Source of the DNA: Paenibacillus sp. SYP-B3998
Lineage (GTDB): Bacteria > Bacillota > Bacilli > Paenibacillales > NBRC-103111
Reading direction: 5' to 3'
Assembly: GCF_010820665.1 (NCBI RefSeq)
Contig: NZ_JAAIKC010000001.1
Coordinates: 744,001 to 808,000 of the forward strand
DNA: 64,000 bases
The position numbers and the translations under genes are program-made. Positions 44,514 to 52,919 of the stretch are shown one piece after another. The notes under the pieces are model-generated. The model had not been told where the DNA came from. It ran no database searches and saw only the letters and a list, made by a program, of their open reading frames with translations. The stretch's first letter is position 1; each line of letters starts with the position of its first letter.

Positions 44514-46307
44514 ATGGCAACTACTCATGATCACAGATGGCAGCAGACATTCCCCAAAATTGGTATTCGACCAACGATTGACGGCAGAAGAAAAGGGGTC
44601 CGCGAATCACTGGAAGAGCAGACGATGAATATGGCGAAAGCGGTCGCCGCTTTGCTTAGCGAAACGTTGAAGTATCCGAACGGGGAGGCTGTCGAGTGTG
44701 TCATCGCCGACACTTGTATAGGCGGTGTGGCAGAAGCGGCAGCGGCAGCCGATAAATTTACAAAATCGGGCGTCGGTGTGTCGATTACGGTTACGCCTTG
44801 CTGGTGTTACGGTACGGAAACGATGGATTTGGACCCATCGACCCCGAAAGCCATTTGGGGCTTTAACGGCACGGAGCGTCCTGGAGCAGTTTATTTGGCG
44901 GCCGTGCTTTCCGGTCACGCGCAAAAGGGCATTCCCGCATTCGGTATTTACGGCAAGGATGTGCAGGATGCCGGAACAACCGATATTCCGCAAGACGTAC
45001 AGGAGAAACTGCTCCGTTTTGCTAAGGCAGGACTTGCGGCTGCTCTGATGAAAGGCAAATCGTATTTGTCTATCGGCTCCGTCTCTATGGGGATCGCAGG
45101 TTCCATTGTAAACGAGGAACTATTTCAAAATTATCTCGGCATGCGCAACGAGTACGTTGATATGTCGGAATTAGTGCGCCGCATCGATGAAGAAATTTTC
45201 GACCCTGCGGAGTATCAGCTTGCGCTCAGTTGGGTCAAAGAAAATTGTCCAGAAGGAGCGGATAATAACCGACCTGAGATCCAAACCACGCGTGAAAAAA
45301 AGGACGAGGACTGGGAAACGGTTGTCAAAATGTCTCTGATTGTTCGCGATCTCATGGTAGGTAATCCGAAATTAGCTGGTCTTGCGTTCGGTGAAGAAGC
45401 GCTTGGACATAATGCGATTCTTTCGGGCTTCCAAGGGCAGCGTCATTGGACGGATCATTTCCCGAACGGTGATTTCCTCGAAGCGATCCTTAATTCTTCC
45501 TTCGACTGGAATGGAAAGCGCGCGCCTTACTTGGTCGCTACGGAAAATGACAGCCTGAATGGCGTAGCGATGCTATTCGGCAATCTGTTGACGAATACGG
45601 CGCAAATTTTTGCTGATGTTAGAACCTACTGGAGTCCTGATGCGGTAAAAAGAGTGACGGGCCACACACTGAGCGGAGCTGCGAAGGATGGCATTTTACA
45701 TCTAATTAACTCAGGTTCCGCTGCGCTGGACGGAACAGGTGAGCAGTCGCGTGACGGCAAACCTGTCATGAAGCCTTACTGGGAAATTACAGACGAAGAA
45801 GTGAACCAATGCTTGGAAGCCACCTCTTGGCGTCCAGCGGCTGTGGAGTATTTCCGAGGTGGCGGGTACTCAACGGATTTCCTAACCAAAGGCGGAATGC
45901 CGGTGACGATGTCGCGCATTAATTTGGTGAAGGGCTTAGGTCCAGTTCTTCAACTCGCCGAAGGCTACTCGATTGAGCTGCCCGAAGAGGTTCACCATAC
46001 ACTTGATCTTCGTACGGATTCGACGTGGCCGACGACTTGGTTTGCTCCTATTTTGACTGGCGAAGGATCGTTTACCGATGTATATGCCGTTATGGATAAT
46101 TGGGGATCGAATCATGGCGCGATAAGCTATGGACATATCGGAGCCGATCTTATTACGCTTGCTTCTATTTTGAGAATTCCTGTATCCATGCATAACGTAG
46201 CGAAGGAACATATTTTCCGTCCGCGTGTATGGAGCAATTTCGGCACATCGGATCCTGAGAGCGCTGATTTCAGAGCTTGCGGCAGCTTTGGACCTTTGTA
46301 TAAGTAA
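44514..46307 (+). CDS. fucI: L-fucose isomerase
   Basis: A 597-residue enzyme, close to the 591 residues of E. coli FucI, converting L-fucose to L-fuculose with manganese. Recognisable blocks are [25 protein letters not shown] at the N-terminus, [60 protein letters not shown] and [18 protein letters not shown]. No signal peptide. The ATG follows AAGGAGG. It is the second gene of the fucose operon. D-arabinose is a known alternative substrate in this family. Confidence 0.95.
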   Translation: MATTHDHRWQQTFPKIGIRPTIDGRRKGVRESLEEQTMNMAKAVAALLSETLKYPNGEAVECVIADTCIGGVAEAAAAADKFTKSGVGVSITVTPCWCYGTETMDLDPSTPKAIWGFNGTERPGAVYLAAVLSGHAQKGIPAFGIYGKDVQDAGTTDIPQDVQEKLLRFAKAGLAAALMKGKSYLSIGSVSMGIAGSIVNEELFQNYLGMRNEYVDMSELVRRIDEEIFDPAEYQLALSWVKENCPEGADNNRPEIQTTREKKDEDWETVVKMSLIVRDLMVGNPKLAGLAFGEEALGHNAILSGFQGQRHWTDHFPNGDFLEAILNSSFDWNGKRAPYLVATENDSLNGVAMLFGNLLTNTAQIFADVRTYWSPDAVKRVTGHTLSGAAKDGILHLINSGSAALDGTGEQSRDGKPVMKPYWEITDEEVNQCLEATSWRPAAVEYFRGGGYSTDFLTKGGMPVTMSRINLVKGLGPVLQLAEGYSIELPEEVHHTLDLRTDSTWPTTWFAPILTGEGSFTDVYAVMDNWGSNHGAISYGHIGADLITLASILRIPVSMHNVAKEHIFRPRVWSNFGTSDPESADFRACGSFGPLYK

Positions 46308-46337
46308 GTGGATGTGTAAGATTGTGAGGTGAGAGCG

Positions 46338-47837
46338 TTGGGAACTACCCCTATGCATATGCTAGCTGTTGATTTCGGAGCAAGCAGCGGAAGGACGATT
46401 CTTGGGCGTTGGGATGGCACCAAGCTTACGGTGGAGGACATTCATCGTTTTTCGAATGATCCGGTACAGTTAGGTGAAAGCTTGCACTGGGATTTTCTGC
46501 GGCTTTTCCATGAGCTGAAAAAAGGAATTCATGCCTATAAACAGCACGCATCGGGGAGTCCATCTTCCATTGCGGTGGATACGTGGGGCGTGGATTACGG
46601 CTTCGTGAACGGGAAAGGAAAGCTGCTAGGAAATCCTTACCATTATCGGGATGAACGTAATGCAATAGCGATGGATCAATTATTGACGGTACTGCCGAAT
46701 ATGGAATTGTATCGTCGTACAGGTATTCAGCCCTTATCGTTTAATACAATTTTTCAGCTGTATGCAGAGGTGAAAGACAAGGCCTTGGCTTTCGATGAGG
46801 ATACGCGCCTTCTGTTTATGCCAGATTTATTTCGTTTTTATTTGTCTGGTGTCCGTTCGACTGAATACACGATTGCCAGTACATCGGGGCTGTTGAATCC
46901 CCTAGCCAGAGACTGGGACGGAGAATTGTTGAACAAAATCGGAGTTTCTTCTGATCTGTTGACTCCTCTCGTCATGCCAGGCACAAAGGAAGGCGTTCTG
47001 CGTCCAGAGATTGCCGAAGAACTGCACATAGCGGCTATGCCAATTGTGGCTGCAGCATCCCATGATACGGCGTCTGCTGTCGTATCCATTCCTTCCCTGC
47101 AAGGGGACTATGCATTTATCTCATGCGGGACTTGGTCCTTAATGGGCGTTGAACTGGAGGAGCCGATCATCAATGAAAACAGCAGGCGTTGGGGCTTCAC
47201 TAATGAAGGTGGGGCCGAGCATAGGATTCGCATGCTGAAAAATATTATGGGATTATGGTTGCTCCAAGCCTGCAAACGACATTGGGAGTTCGAAGGTGAG
47301 ACGCTATCTTTCGCTGAGATGCAGGAGATGGCAAAGCGAGAAAAAGGGCTTGCGTGCTACGTGGATCCAGAAGACCCTGTTTTTCTGGCACCGGGTAATA
47401 TGCCGAAGCGGATTCGCCTTTATTGCTCCCAGTCGGGTCAGCATGTGCCACAAACGAAAGCTGAGCTCATTCGCTGTGTAGTGGATAGTCTTGCTATGAA
47501 ATTCAAGCAGTCATTAGATGAAATTGAAGGACTGGTTGATCGTGATTTAGCATGCATTCACATGGTCGGGGGCGGCATTCAAAATAAGCTGCTCTGTCAA
47601 TTAACGGCGAATGCAACGGGAAGAACGGTCATTGCCGGACCTGTCGAAGCGACAGCGATTGGCAATGTGATGATGCAGGCCAAAGCGCATGGCGAAGTCC
47701 AATCACTAGCGCAAATTAGGCAGGCTGTGATGGATTCTTTTCCGCCAGAATCCTATGAACCTGAGGACTGCGCTCAGTGGCAGGAGGCTTATGTAACGTA
47801 TAGACAGGTGATCGATAAGAAATCAGTAAGGAGTTGA
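46338..47837 (+). CDS. FGGY-family kinase, RhaB-like, probable L-fuculokinase
   Basis: A sugar kinase of about 500 residues. The N-terminus LAVDFGASSGRTILGRWDG and the substrate region AVDTWGVDYGF resemble rhamnulokinase (RhaB) more than classical FucK. The ATP-domain blocks FISCGTWSLMGVE, GLWLLQ and HMVGGGIQNKLLCQLTANATGRTVIAGPVEATAIGN are all present. Its place between fucI and the aldolase indicates that it phosphorylates L-fuculose; activity on L-rhamnulose is possible. TTG at 46338 is favoured, with GAGGTGA five bases upstream; a GTG three codons earlier overlaps that site. Confidence 0.9.
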   Translation: MGTTPMHMLAVDFGASSGRTILGRWDGTKLTVEDIHRFSNDPVQLGESLHWDFLRLFHELKKGIHAYKQHASGSPSSIAVDTWGVDYGFVNGKGKLLGNPYHYRDERNAIAMDQLLTVLPNMELYRRTGIQPLSFNTIFQLYAEVKDKALAFDEDTRLLFMPDLFRFYLSGVRSTEYTIASTSGLLNPLARDWDGELLNKIGVSSDLLTPLVMPGTKEGVLRPEIAEELHIAAMPIVAAASHDTASAVVSIPSLQGDYAFISCGTWSLMGVELEEPIINENSRRWGFTNEGGAEHRIRMLKNIMGLWLLQACKRHWEFEGETLSFAEMQEMAKREKGLACYVDPEDPVFLAPGNMPKRIRLYCSQSGQHVPQTKAELIRCVVDSLAMKFKQSLDEIEGLVDRDLACIHMVGGGIQNKLLCQLTANATGRTVIAGPVEATAIGNVMMQAKAHGEVQSLAQIRQAVMDSFPPESYEPEDCAQWQEAYVTYRQVIDKKSVRS

Positions 47838-47845
47838 GTACGAGC

Positions 47846-48505
47846 ATGTCTGAGCAGAAAACAAGAGAAGAGTTAACGAAATATGCGCGAAAAAGTGTGG
47901 CGAAAGGACTTGTCGTTGGCCCTGGGGGTAATATCAGCGCTAGGTACGAGGATGTCATGTATTTGTCCCCGAGTGGCTTCGCACTCGAAGATATTGAGCC
48001 TGAGCAGTGGGTTCCTGTTCATATACCAACGGGAGACATTCTGGAGAAGACATATCGTCCTTCATCCGAAGTACTCATGCATTTGTTCTGTTATCGCGTG
48101 AATCCGAACATGCAGGCAATCGTGCATACGCATCCTGCGTATTGCATCGCTTTAACGCTCGTTGACGACGAGCTGCCTATGCTGTTCCCTGACCAAGCGG
48201 CGCTTGTCGGCGAGGTGGCATTCGTTCCTTATGTTGTGCCAACGACAGATAAGCTGGCGAATCTCGTTGCAGAGAAGGCGGACAGATATAGCTCGATTCT
48301 GCTTAATAATCATGGCCTCGTTACGACTGGGAAAAATTTGCGCGAAGCCTACTATCGCACAGAAGTAATGGAGGAGAGCGCCAAAATTTATTTGATCGCG
48401 AAGTCCGTTGGCACACCCAGGCGGCTGACGGAGGAAGAGTACAAGGAGATACAAGGTCTGGAAAGCGAAGCCTATCGCGTGAATTTACTGCAACAAATGA
48501 AATAA
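47846..48505 (+). CDS. fucA: Class II aldolase, probable L-fuculose-phosphate aldolase
   Basis: A 219-residue zinc aldolase of the FucA/AraD family. GPGGNISAR (25-33) is the phosphate-binding loop, SSEVLMH holds catalytic Glu75 and HTHP gives zinc ligands His94 and His96, with His156 in NNHG as the third. It would cleave fuculose 1-phosphate to dihydroxyacetone phosphate and L-lactaldehyde. Rhamnulose- or ribulose-phosphate aldolase activity cannot be excluded on sequence, but the operon supports fucose. The ATG follows AAGGAG at about 12 bases; an overlapping TTG four codons earlier is too close to it. It is the last gene before a strong terminator. Confidence 0.9.
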   Translation: MSEQKTREELTKYARKSVAKGLVVGPGGNISARYEDVMYLSPSGFALEDIEPEQWVPVHIPTGDILEKTYRPSSEVLMHLFCYRVNPNMQAIVHTHPAYCIALTLVDDELPMLFPDQAALVGEVAFVPYVVPTTDKLANLVAEKADRYSSILLNNHGLVTTGKNLREAYYRTEVMEESAKIYLIAKSVGTPRRLTEEEYKEIQGLESEAYRVNLLQQMK

Positions 48506-48518
48506 AAGGGTCACAGGA

Positions 48519-48561
48519 TGCGCCCGTTCTTATCGTTTTTTGATGAGGACGGGCGTTTTTG
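48519..48561 (+). terminator. Terminator of the fucose operon
   Basis: CGCCCGTTCTTATC and GATGAGGACGGGCG pair with small mismatches, then TTTTTG. The remaining 230 bases to the next gene carry only its promoter region. Confidence 0.85.
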
Positions 48562-48792
48562 TTTAAGCGAGCGGTCGAAGCCATGACATTTCTAAAAAAC
48601 TATTAATCTTAAAAAGAGTTTGCCTTTGAGCTAAGCGTGTGTACGATAGGAGCTTCGATATCTGTGGCTTATTTTCAATAAACAACTTCATTCTGGAAAG
48701 TAGGATTCATATAAGCCTATAGTTTCCCGAAAGTTATTTATAAGGTATACTGGACAAAATGAAGGAAAAACTCGTAAAAGGATGTTGTTCAA

Positions 48793-49131
48793 ATGAGTAC
48801 ACTTGAACCGATTCAATTAAATAAAGGAACGCCTGGTCGGCCTTGTCCCATTGCCAAAACGATTGATGTAATTGGAACAAAATGGACTTTCCTTATCATT
48901 CGCGATCTACTGATTGAAGGTACTATGCGCTTCAGCGATTTGTTAAGGTCGATGGAAGGCATTAGCCCCAAAACACTCTCGTTGCGTTTGAGAGAGCTTG
49001 AGGAACACGGTTTAGTCACACGCACCGTTTATCCAGAGGTTCCGCCCCGTGTGGAATATACGATTACCGATAAAGGGAAGCAGCTTGAAAATATTTTCAT
49101 TGAATTAAAGCGATTTGGGCTTTCCTTATAA
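48793..49131 (+). CDS. HxlR-family transcriptional regulator
   Basis: A 112-residue winged-helix protein: PCPIAKTIDVIGTKWTFLIIRDLL, then MRFSDLLRSMEGISPKTLSLRLRELEEHGLV and a beta-wing. The conserved N-terminal Cys18 is the redox-sensing position in relatives such as YodB and HypR, which react to quinones, aldehydes or oxidants. It is followed by an SDR gene on the same strand with an inverted repeat in between, the usual arrangement for HxlR proteins that control an adjacent oxidoreductase. ATG behind AAAGGA. Confidence 0.9.
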   Translation: MSTLEPIQLNKGTPGRPCPIAKTIDVIGTKWTFLIIRDLLIEGTMRFSDLLRSMEGISPKTLSLRLRELEEHGLVTRTVYPEVPPRVEYTITDKGKQLENIFIELKRFGLSL

Positions 49132-49155
49132 ATAAAGCTTCAAAAACCAAAGAAT

Positions 49156-49197
49156 GACCGTTACAGCACTAGGCTGAAGGCGGTTTTTTTTGTTTTT
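49156..49197 (+). terminator. Probable terminator of the HxlR gene
   Basis: ACCGTTACAGC pairs loosely with GCTGAAGGCGGT, followed by eight T's. Confidence 0.5.
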
Positions 49198-49214
49198 CCT
49201 AGTAAATTCACAAA

Positions 49215-49232
49215 AGTAACTTTAATGTTACT
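49215..49232. promoter_or_regulatory. Inverted repeat before the SDR gene, possible HxlR operator
   Basis: AGTAAC, six bases, GTTACT, located where the promoter of the SDR gene is expected (TTCACA at 49207, TACTAT/TATATG near 49230). Confidence 0.5.
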
Positions 49233-49323
49233 ATATGAATTTAATAATACTACTTCCCAAAGGGAATTTAAGGAGGTACACTAAGCTCATCCAATTAAAT
49301 AAACCAATCAGGAGGAACTAACA

Positions 49324-50037
49324 ATGTTACATAATAAAAAGGTAGTTATTATCGGTGGAAGTTCAGGAATTGGCTTTGCAACAGCTCAACAAGCTTTAGC
49401 ACAAGGTGCAGAAGTGATTATTGCCAGCCGTTCGGAGGAAAAGCTGCGGAAAGCGAAGGAAGAGTTAGGGGCGAAAGCAGCATCCTATGTATTGGATACA
49501 ACCCAAGAGCAGGAAGTAAAGGCTTTTTTCGAGACCGTGGGTTCCTTTGATCACTTGGTTGTAAGTGCAGCAGAAACTAGCGGAGGGCCTTTCCTTGAAA
49601 CAGAAACAGCGAAAGCTCGGCAGTTATTTGAAAATAAATTTTGGGGCCAGTATTATGCGACAAAATATGGGACGCCCCACATCTCCAAAAACGGCTCGAT
49701 CACTTTATTCTCTGGGGTAGTGGCTTATAAATCGATGATTGGCTCGTCTACGCTGGGAGCTGTCAATGCGGCAGTTTCGAATTTGGGCCAAACGCTGGCA
49801 TTGGAGCTTGCGCCAATTCGAGTCAACGTTGTTTCGCCAGGTATTATTAACACACCTTCTCGCAGCAAAATGCCAGAAGAAGCTCGTAATCAATTTTATG
49901 ACGCGATTGCGAATAAATTACCAGTCAAACGTGTAGGTAGAGCGGAAGATGTTGCGCAAAGCGTTCTGTACCTCATCCAAAATGGCTTCGTCACCGGGAC
50001 CGTTTTGCATGTTGAAGGGGGACATATTCTAGCTTAA
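49324..50037 (+). CDS. SDR-family protein lacking the YxxxK catalytic pair
   Basis: A 237-residue Rossmann-fold protein with IIGGSSGIGFATA at 9-21, SRS after strand 2 (NADP preference likely), VVSAAE in place of NNAG, and Ser130 in LFSGVVA. Where active SDRs have Tyr-x-x-x-Lys it reads TLGAVNAAV (143-151), so both catalytic residues are absent. The C-terminal PIRVNVVSPGIINT and GTVLHVEGGH are normal. It may be an atypical oxidoreductase subgroup or an NAD(P)H-binding sensor. The ATG has AGGAGG upstream. Probably controlled by the HxlR protein just upstream. Confidence 0.87.
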   Translation: MLHNKKVVIIGGSSGIGFATAQQALAQGAEVIIASRSEEKLRKAKEELGAKAASYVLDTTQEQEVKAFFETVGSFDHLVVSAAETSGGPFLETETAKARQLFENKFWGQYYATKYGTPHISKNGSITLFSGVVAYKSMIGSSTLGAVNAAVSNLGQTLALELAPIRVNVVSPGIINTPSRSKMPEEARNQFYDAIANKLPVKRVGRAEDVAQSVLYLIQNGFVTGTVLHVEGGHILA

Positions 50038-50059
50038 AGCCCACTGGGTTGTATGTAAA

Positions 50060-50110
50060 AGGAAGAAGCCGAACATCCTCCCAGAGGAGCGTTTATCGGC
50101 TTCTTTATTT
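50060..50110. terminator. Terminator between SDR and ChrA genes
   Basis: GAAGAAGCCGA and TCGGCTTCTTT enclose an inner CTCC/GGAG helix; T-rich on the right and A-rich on the left, so it can serve both converging genes. Confidence 0.8.
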
Positions 50111-50123
50111 GTTCGAGTGTAAC

Positions 50124-51323
50124 TTAGAAGGCTTGCAGCCAAGAAATAAGGGCTCCACCTGCTGCTGAGACGAGTACGATGATCCATGGGGGAAGCTTCC
50201 AAAGCATCAATAGACCAAAGGCTGCTAAGGCAAGACAAAAATCATAAACCGTATGAATCGTACTTGTCCAAACCGGATGAAACAAAGCGGCGATTAAAAT
50301 GCCGACAACCGCTGCATGAATGCCCTTTAGTGCGGCTTGGAAATGGGGTCGACGACGAATAGCGCCCCATAACGGCAATGTTCCTGCAACAAGGAGATAG
50401 GAAGGCAGAAACATAGCGATTACAGCGATGAGAGCGCCTAACCATCCATTCATGATAGTCCCTAAGTAAGCTGAGAAGGTAAACAAAGGTCCGGGCACGG
50501 CTTGGGCTGCGCCATAGCCAGCCAGGAACTGAGTGTCTGTGACCCACCCCATCGGAACCACTTCCGCTTGCAACATAGGCAGAACAACATGACCCCCGCC
50601 AAAAACAAGCGATCCTACGCGGAAGAAGCTGTCGAACATCGCAAGCCAAGTCGCTGGGAACTGGTGTCTGAGAAGCGGCAGGCCAATTAAAAGTGCGAAA
50701 AAGATAACCCACGAAATAATGGCTATTCGTTTGCTTAGGTAACTGCGATGGTCAGGCGTTTGCGTATCCTCTGATCTTCGAAAGTAGAAACGACCGAATA
50801 ATGCTGCCGCAGCAATAACAATCAGTTGGCTAAACGCTGAGGGCACGACCAACACGATGATGGTTGTGACGAGCGCAATACTTCCGCGCGCACGATCAGG
50901 AATAAACGAACGCGCCATTCCCCACACCGCTTGAGCTACAACGGCTACGGAAACGATCATTAAACCATGAAGCCAGCCCGCTTGCGTGACATCGTAATTG
51001 CGAATGACATACGCGAAAATGAGCAATGCCAGCGCCGATGGCAGCGTAAACCCCAGCCATGAAGCAACGCCTCCAAGCAAACCAGCGCGCATCATGCCAA
51101 TTGAGATGCCTACTTGGCTGCTTGCGGGCCCAGGAATAAACTGACAGAGCGCTACTAAATCAGCATAGCTAGCTTCATCCAACCATTTCCTTCGATTTAC
51201 ATACTCTTCACGGAAATAGCCTAAATGTGCGATAGGCCCGCCAAAAGAGGTGAGTCCGAGCCTTAACGATACAGCAAACACTTCCCATAAAGAACCTTTG
51301 CCTGCTTCAGCCTGTGCAGTCAT
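50124..51323 (-). CDS. chrA: Chromate transporter ChrA
   Basis: A 399-residue membrane protein of the two-domain CHR family, with ten or more helices. Repeat 1 contains RLGLTSFGGPIAHLGYFREEYV and CQFIPGPASSQVGISIG; repeat 2 contains FRVGSLVFGGGHVVLPMLQAEVV and GYGAAQAVPGPLFTFSAYLG. These GGPxAH and PGP motifs define the family, which exports chromate and in some hosts transports sulfate-like oxyanions. ATG at 51323 is preferred, with GAGGGAG upstream; an ATG nine codons earlier has no ribosome-binding site. It is transcribed alone, divergently from the sulfur cluster. Confidence 0.93.
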   Translation of the reverse strand: MTAQAEAGKGSLWEVFAVSLRLGLTSFGGPIAHLGYFREEYVNRRKWLDEASYADLVALCQFIPGPASSQVGISIGMMRAGLLGGVASWLGFTLPSALALLIFAYVIRNYDVTQAGWLHGLMIVSVAVVAQAVWGMARSFIPDRARGSIALVTTIIVLVVPSAFSQLIVIAAAALFGRFYFRRSEDTQTPDHRSYLSKRIAIISWVIFFALLIGLPLLRHQFPATWLAMFDSFFRVGSLVFGGGHVVLPMLQAEVVPMGWVTDTQFLAGYGAAQAVPGPLFTFSAYLGTIMNGWLGALIAVIAMFLPSYLLVAGTLPLWGAIRRRPHFQAALKGIHAAVVGILIAALFHPVWTSTIHTVYDFCLALAAFGLLMLWKLPPWIIVLVSAAGGALISWLQAF

Positions 51324-51408
51324 CCATTGCTCCCTCATCTTTCGTTTCATTAAGAATACTATATCATTTTTTTCTCTGTATTTTTTTTGCTTTTTTTAGA
51401 TTTAACCG

Positions 51409-51438
51409 TTGACAGATTCATGTCCAACTTACTATAAT
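51409..51438 (+). promoter_or_regulatory. Promoter of the sulfur-scavenging cluster
   Basis: TTGACA (51409-51414), an 18-bp spacer and a perfect TATAAT (51433-51438). Confidence 0.75.
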
Positions 51439-51444
51439 CTAAAT

Positions 51445-51540
51445 ACAAGTAAATATATCGGAATTATTGGAATCGGATATCGACCAGACAACTGGAGATG
51501 CAGCATCCTTAAATGGGATGCTTGCGTCTCTTTTTTTATC
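51445..51540 (+). promoter_or_regulatory. Leader with intrinsic terminator before the HPr-like gene
   Basis: Between the promoter and the first gene, GAGATGCAGCATCC (51496 onward) pairs with GGGATGCTTGCGTCTC around TTAAAT, followed by seven T's. A small CCAG/CTGG hairpin (51484-51495) overlaps its 5' arm, so the two may compete. A terminator placed after the promoter and before the genes suggests attenuation. No known riboswitch consensus was recognised. Confidence 0.5.
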
Positions 51541-51563
51541 TCAAAGTTGTAGGAGGAGTGAAA

Positions 51564-51857
51564 ATGAGAATTGAATGGACATTTTCGATGAACGAACCTT
51601 GGATCATAGATCGTGTGCTGGACTTTGTTACCATCGCAAATCAATATACATGCAATATTTATGTGGGCAAAAATGGTAAAATGCTGAACGCCAAAGGGCT
51701 GCTTGGCATTGTATCGTTAAGCTTGTCACTGGGCACGAATGAAACCATTGTCCTTGTGCTTGATGGCGCTGATGCAGAGCAAGCTTTTGAACAGGTCGCT
51801 GTTTATTTGCAAAATGCTGATTGGACGGTACAGGCGCTTTACCCGCAAAGCTCTTAA
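51564..51857 (+). CDS. HPr-like protein lacking both phosphorylation sites
   Basis: A 97-residue protein with the size and layout of HPr/Crh: an alpha/beta pattern with VGKNGKMLNAKGLLGIVSLSLSLGTNETIVLVLDGADAEQAFEQVAVYL matching the second half of HPr. The catalytic His15 region (IHARPA) is replaced by NEPWIIDR, and the regulatory Ser46 (NLKSIMG) by Gly45 (NAKGLLG). It therefore cannot carry phosphate as HPr does and may be a protein-binding regulator. The ATG follows AGGAGGAG. It is the first gene after the attenuator-like leader, 31 bases before the LysR gene. Confidence 0.72.
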   Translation: MRIEWTFSMNEPWIIDRVLDFVTIANQYTCNIYVGKNGKMLNAKGLLGIVSLSLSLGTNETIVLVLDGADAEQAFEQVAVYLQNADWTVQALYPQSS

Positions 51858-51888
51858 CTAAGTGTAAGCTGGAAAGGAAGTAGCTGGC

Positions 51889-52782
51889 ATGAACATTGAA
51901 AATATGGAGGCCTTTGTCTATGTTATTCATTTTAACAGTTTCAACAAGGCTGCTGACGCCCTATTCCTATCTCAGCCTTCCGTAACGGCGCGCATTCAAT
52001 CGCTAGAGCGTGAGTTGAACACACTTCTTTTCGAGCGAGAAGGCAGGAACTTTACCTTAACGGAAAAAGGGAAGCAATTTCTTCCTTATGCACAGCAAAT
52101 TCTGCAAACCTACAAAAAAGGGAAGCAGCAGCTGCAAAATTTATCGACAGCTCCTAACGAGCTGCGAATCGGTTGTACCGTTTCCGTTTCTAATTATGTC
52201 ATTCCTGAAATTTTACCGCTCATAAAAAAAAAGTACCGCCACCTGCAAATCAAATTGAATACGGCTCCTACTGAGACGATTCTAGAGAAGCTGCTTAATA
52301 AAGAAGTAGACGTTGGCTTTGTCCGCAATGTTACGCATCCCCATGTAGACAGTACAGGGTATTATGAAGATCCCATTCGTCTTTTCGTGCATCACCGTCA
52401 TCCTTTTACCGAAAGAGCGAACATTTCAATCGAAGAGGTAAGCCGGGAATCGCTTGTTTTTTTTGAATGCGGATCACTCGATTGGATGAAAATACATCGT
52501 TTGTTTGCGACGCTGGATCATCCGCCCCAGATCGAATATCAGATCGATAATTTGGAAACGGCCAAGAAGCTTGTCACCAAAGGCATGGGTATTTCTTTTC
52601 TCCCTGAACTCTGTGTACGCAAAGAAGTGAAAGAAGGACTGCTCGTACCGATTCATATTCCTGCTTTGAACGGTCTCTCTTTGCGAACAAATCTGATTAG
52701 CCTCAAAGAAGCAGATACGAATTTTTCGCATATTTTTCTAGAGGCTGCCAAAGAAATTGAGCTGCGAACAAGCGCTTCATAG
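51889..52782 (+). CDS. LysR-family regulator, YtlI/CysL-like
   Basis: A 297-residue LysR protein. The N-terminal helix-turn-helix reads FNSFNKAADALFLSQPSVTARIQSLERELNTLLFERE, and the effector domain starts at ELRIGCTVSVSNYVIPEILP. Its position before two flavin monooxygenases and sulfur-type transporters matches YtlI, which activates the ytmI operon of B. subtilis in sulfur limitation. The ATG follows AAGGAAG. It is co-directional with the HPr-like gene. Its binding site may be in the 137-base gap that follows. Confidence 0.9.
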   Translation: MNIENMEAFVYVIHFNSFNKAADALFLSQPSVTARIQSLERELNTLLFEREGRNFTLTEKGKQFLPYAQQILQTYKKGKQQLQNLSTAPNELRIGCTVSVSNYVIPEILPLIKKKYRHLQIKLNTAPTETILEKLLNKEVDVGFVRNVTHPHVDSTGYYEDPIRLFVHHRHPFTERANISIEEVSRESLVFFECGSLDWMKIHRLFATLDHPPQIEYQIDNLETAKKLVTKGMGISFLPELCVRKEVKEGLLVPIHIPALNGLSLRTNLISLKEADTNFSHIFLEAAKEIELRTSAS

Positions 52783-52859
52783 AAAGATTCTATTGAACGA
52801 TAGAAGATCTTGATTTGAAATTGACCAGCCTTTGAGCCGGTGATACATTAAATTGAACA

Positions 52860-52894
52860 TTAAATCCGATTAAAACAATTGGAATTATTTTAAT
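52860..52894 (+). promoter_or_regulatory. Shared element TTAAATCCGATTAAA and GGAATTATT before the first monooxygenase
   Basis: TTAAATCCGATTAAA is nearly repeated at 55348 (TTAAATCCGAGTTAAA). GGAATTATT also occurs in the leader near 51460. The combination of TAAATCC and GGAAT is reminiscent of CymR-type sulfur regulation sites, but the spacing was not verified. Confidence 0.35.
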
Positions 52895-52919
52895 TATAGA
52901 AGACGCGGGAGGAAACATT

